The notes under the pieces: model-generated
What the model was told of the DNA's origin: nothing
The model's input: only the letters and a program-made list of their open reading frames with translations
Databases searched by the model: none
Source of the DNA: Salinisphaera sp. UBA1666
GTDB lineage: Bacteria; Pseudomonadota; Gammaproteobacteria; Nevskiales; Salinisphaeraceae
Direction of reading: 5' to 3'
Assembly (NCBI GenBank): GCA_002320455.1
Contig: DCKU01000072.1
Location: 1 to 6,145, forward strand
DNA length: 6,145 bases
Shown: positions 5,873 through 6,145 of the stretch, in pieces
Numbering within the stretch: the stretch's first letter is position 1
Layout of the letters: each line of letters begins with the position of its first letter
Program-made: the position numbers and the translations under genes

Positions 5873-5893
5873 CGTGTGTACGACGAACACACG
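5873..5893. repeat. Inverted repeat CGTGTGT-N7-ACACACG
   Basis: Perfect seven-bp arms (5873-5879 and 5887-5893) are separated by ACGACGA. TTCGT (5871-5875) with ACGAA (5883-5887) is an overlapping alternative pairing. It could be an operator or a small hairpin; there is no T run and no gene next to it. Confidence 0.35.
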
Positions 5894-5983
5894 CCGTCTG
5901 GGTAGGCCACTCACGCATTAGCGTCAAAAACGAACCGCGGCGCAGCGACGACGAGCGTCTATACCGGCCTCGTGACACTACAG

Positions 5984-6120
5984 TTGGCTGTCTCGCTCGA
6001 CGTTCAATTTATACTCGGAGTTTATTCGAAAATTTTTATAAATCATTTATAAACAGACGCTTATATAAAAAATAAGCCTTAAGGCGTTCGACGAACGTCG
6101 GAGTTGTTCGAAACAGCCAA
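5984..6120. repeat. AT-rich element bounded by nested inverted repeats (MITE-like or origin/promoter-like)
   Basis: TTGGCTGTCTCG (5984-5995) is the inverted match, 11 of 12, of CGAAACAGCCAA (6109-6120). Inside it CGACGTTC (5998-6005) pairs perfectly with GAACGTCG (6093-6100). The centre holds TTTATAAATCATTTATAAA (6035-6053), two copies of the palindrome TTTATAAA three bases apart. GCTTAT and ATAAGC (6059-6064, 6072-6077), GCCTTAAGGC (6076-6085) and CGTTCG-A-CGAACG (6085-6097) lie on the right side. By count, 6001-6075 has 16 G or C in 75 bases. No target-site duplication or transposase is visible. It may be a small non-autonomous mobile element, a DNA-unwinding or regulatory region, or a structured RNA. 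Confidence 0.45.
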
Positions 6121-6145
6121 AAAAAAAGGTTCATCGCACATTACC

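Larger units (their letters stand above)
5676..6145. other. Non-coding right end
   Basis: These 470 bases contain no gene I can support. Short open frames on both strands have no recognisable family and no ribosome site. The first part is GC-rich and must hold the VOC gene's promoter; CGAAT-A-ATTCG at 5721-5731 is a small inverted repeat there, and no clear -35/-10 pair is seen. It also holds a perfect DnaA box, another inverted repeat and, from about 5984, an AT-rich element. A run of nine A's at 6119-6127 lies near the edge. A gene may begin or end just outside the window. Confidence 0.6.

Noticed and set aside
5702..5978. Overlapping short frames on both strands in the right-hand non-coding stretch
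   Set aside because: None has a ribosome site or recognisable family; they span the DnaA box and inverted repeat.
5788..6075. A complete chromosomal or plasmid replication origin
   Set aside because: There is one perfect DnaA box plus an AT-rich patch, but no box cluster close to the patch, no 13-mer repeats, and no dnaA, rep or par gene in view. Kept only as a finding to test.
6111..6145. Intrinsic terminator for a minus-strand gene ending at the right edge (in-frame TGA at 6131-6133, T run on the minus strand)
   Set aside because: On the minus strand the T run comes before the hairpin-forming sequence, the wrong order for an intrinsic terminator, and four codons are too few to call a gene.

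Overview
This is a GC-rich bacterial chromosomal window. The closest matches I recognise from memory (6-phosphogluconate dehydrogenase near the enterobacterial form, a YkgJ-type Cys-cluster protein, DUF3820) point to a gammaproteobacterium; genus cannot be told. Most of it is ordinary core or housekeeping sequence. I see no phage, insertion sequence, CRISPR array, tRNA, rRNA, toxin or defence system.

Layout. Bases 1-763 (+ strand) hold the last codons of a probable upstream gene, a small DUF3820 protein that overlaps it by ATGA, and a CxxCxxCC (YkgJ-type) putative metal-cluster protein. Next is a 278-base gap with several GC-rich palindromes, then a membrane acyltransferase of the OafA/acyltransferase-3 family (1042-2349, +). 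A 13-bp hairpin at 2358-2388 separates it from the convergent minus-strand block: gnd (6-phosphogluconate dehydrogenase, 3816-2401), a P-loop nucleoside/pantothenate-kinase-like protein (4765-4094) and a two-module VOC (CatE-like) metalloprotein (5675-4803). The last two are 37 bases apart and could be one transcript; gnd follows after 277 bases and probably has its own promoter.

The right end (5676-6145, 470 bases) has no convincing gene. It ends in a strikingly AT-rich patch (21% GC over 6001-6075) enclosed by nested inverted repeats.

How the genes work together. No single pathway links them. gnd is the oxidative pentose-phosphate enzyme that makes NADPH and ribulose-5-phosphate. The kinase and VOC pair is metabolic but without an assignable substrate. 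The acyltransferase probably decorates a cell-surface glycan.

The unusual material is non-coding: DnaA-box-like 9-mers in the two minus-strand promoter regions (two of them perfect), a parS-like CACGTG palindrome beside one cluster, a gnd leader able to form mutually exclusive hairpins, and the AT-rich inverted-repeat element at the right edge. These are hypotheses; nothing here clearly qualifies as a new multi-gene system.
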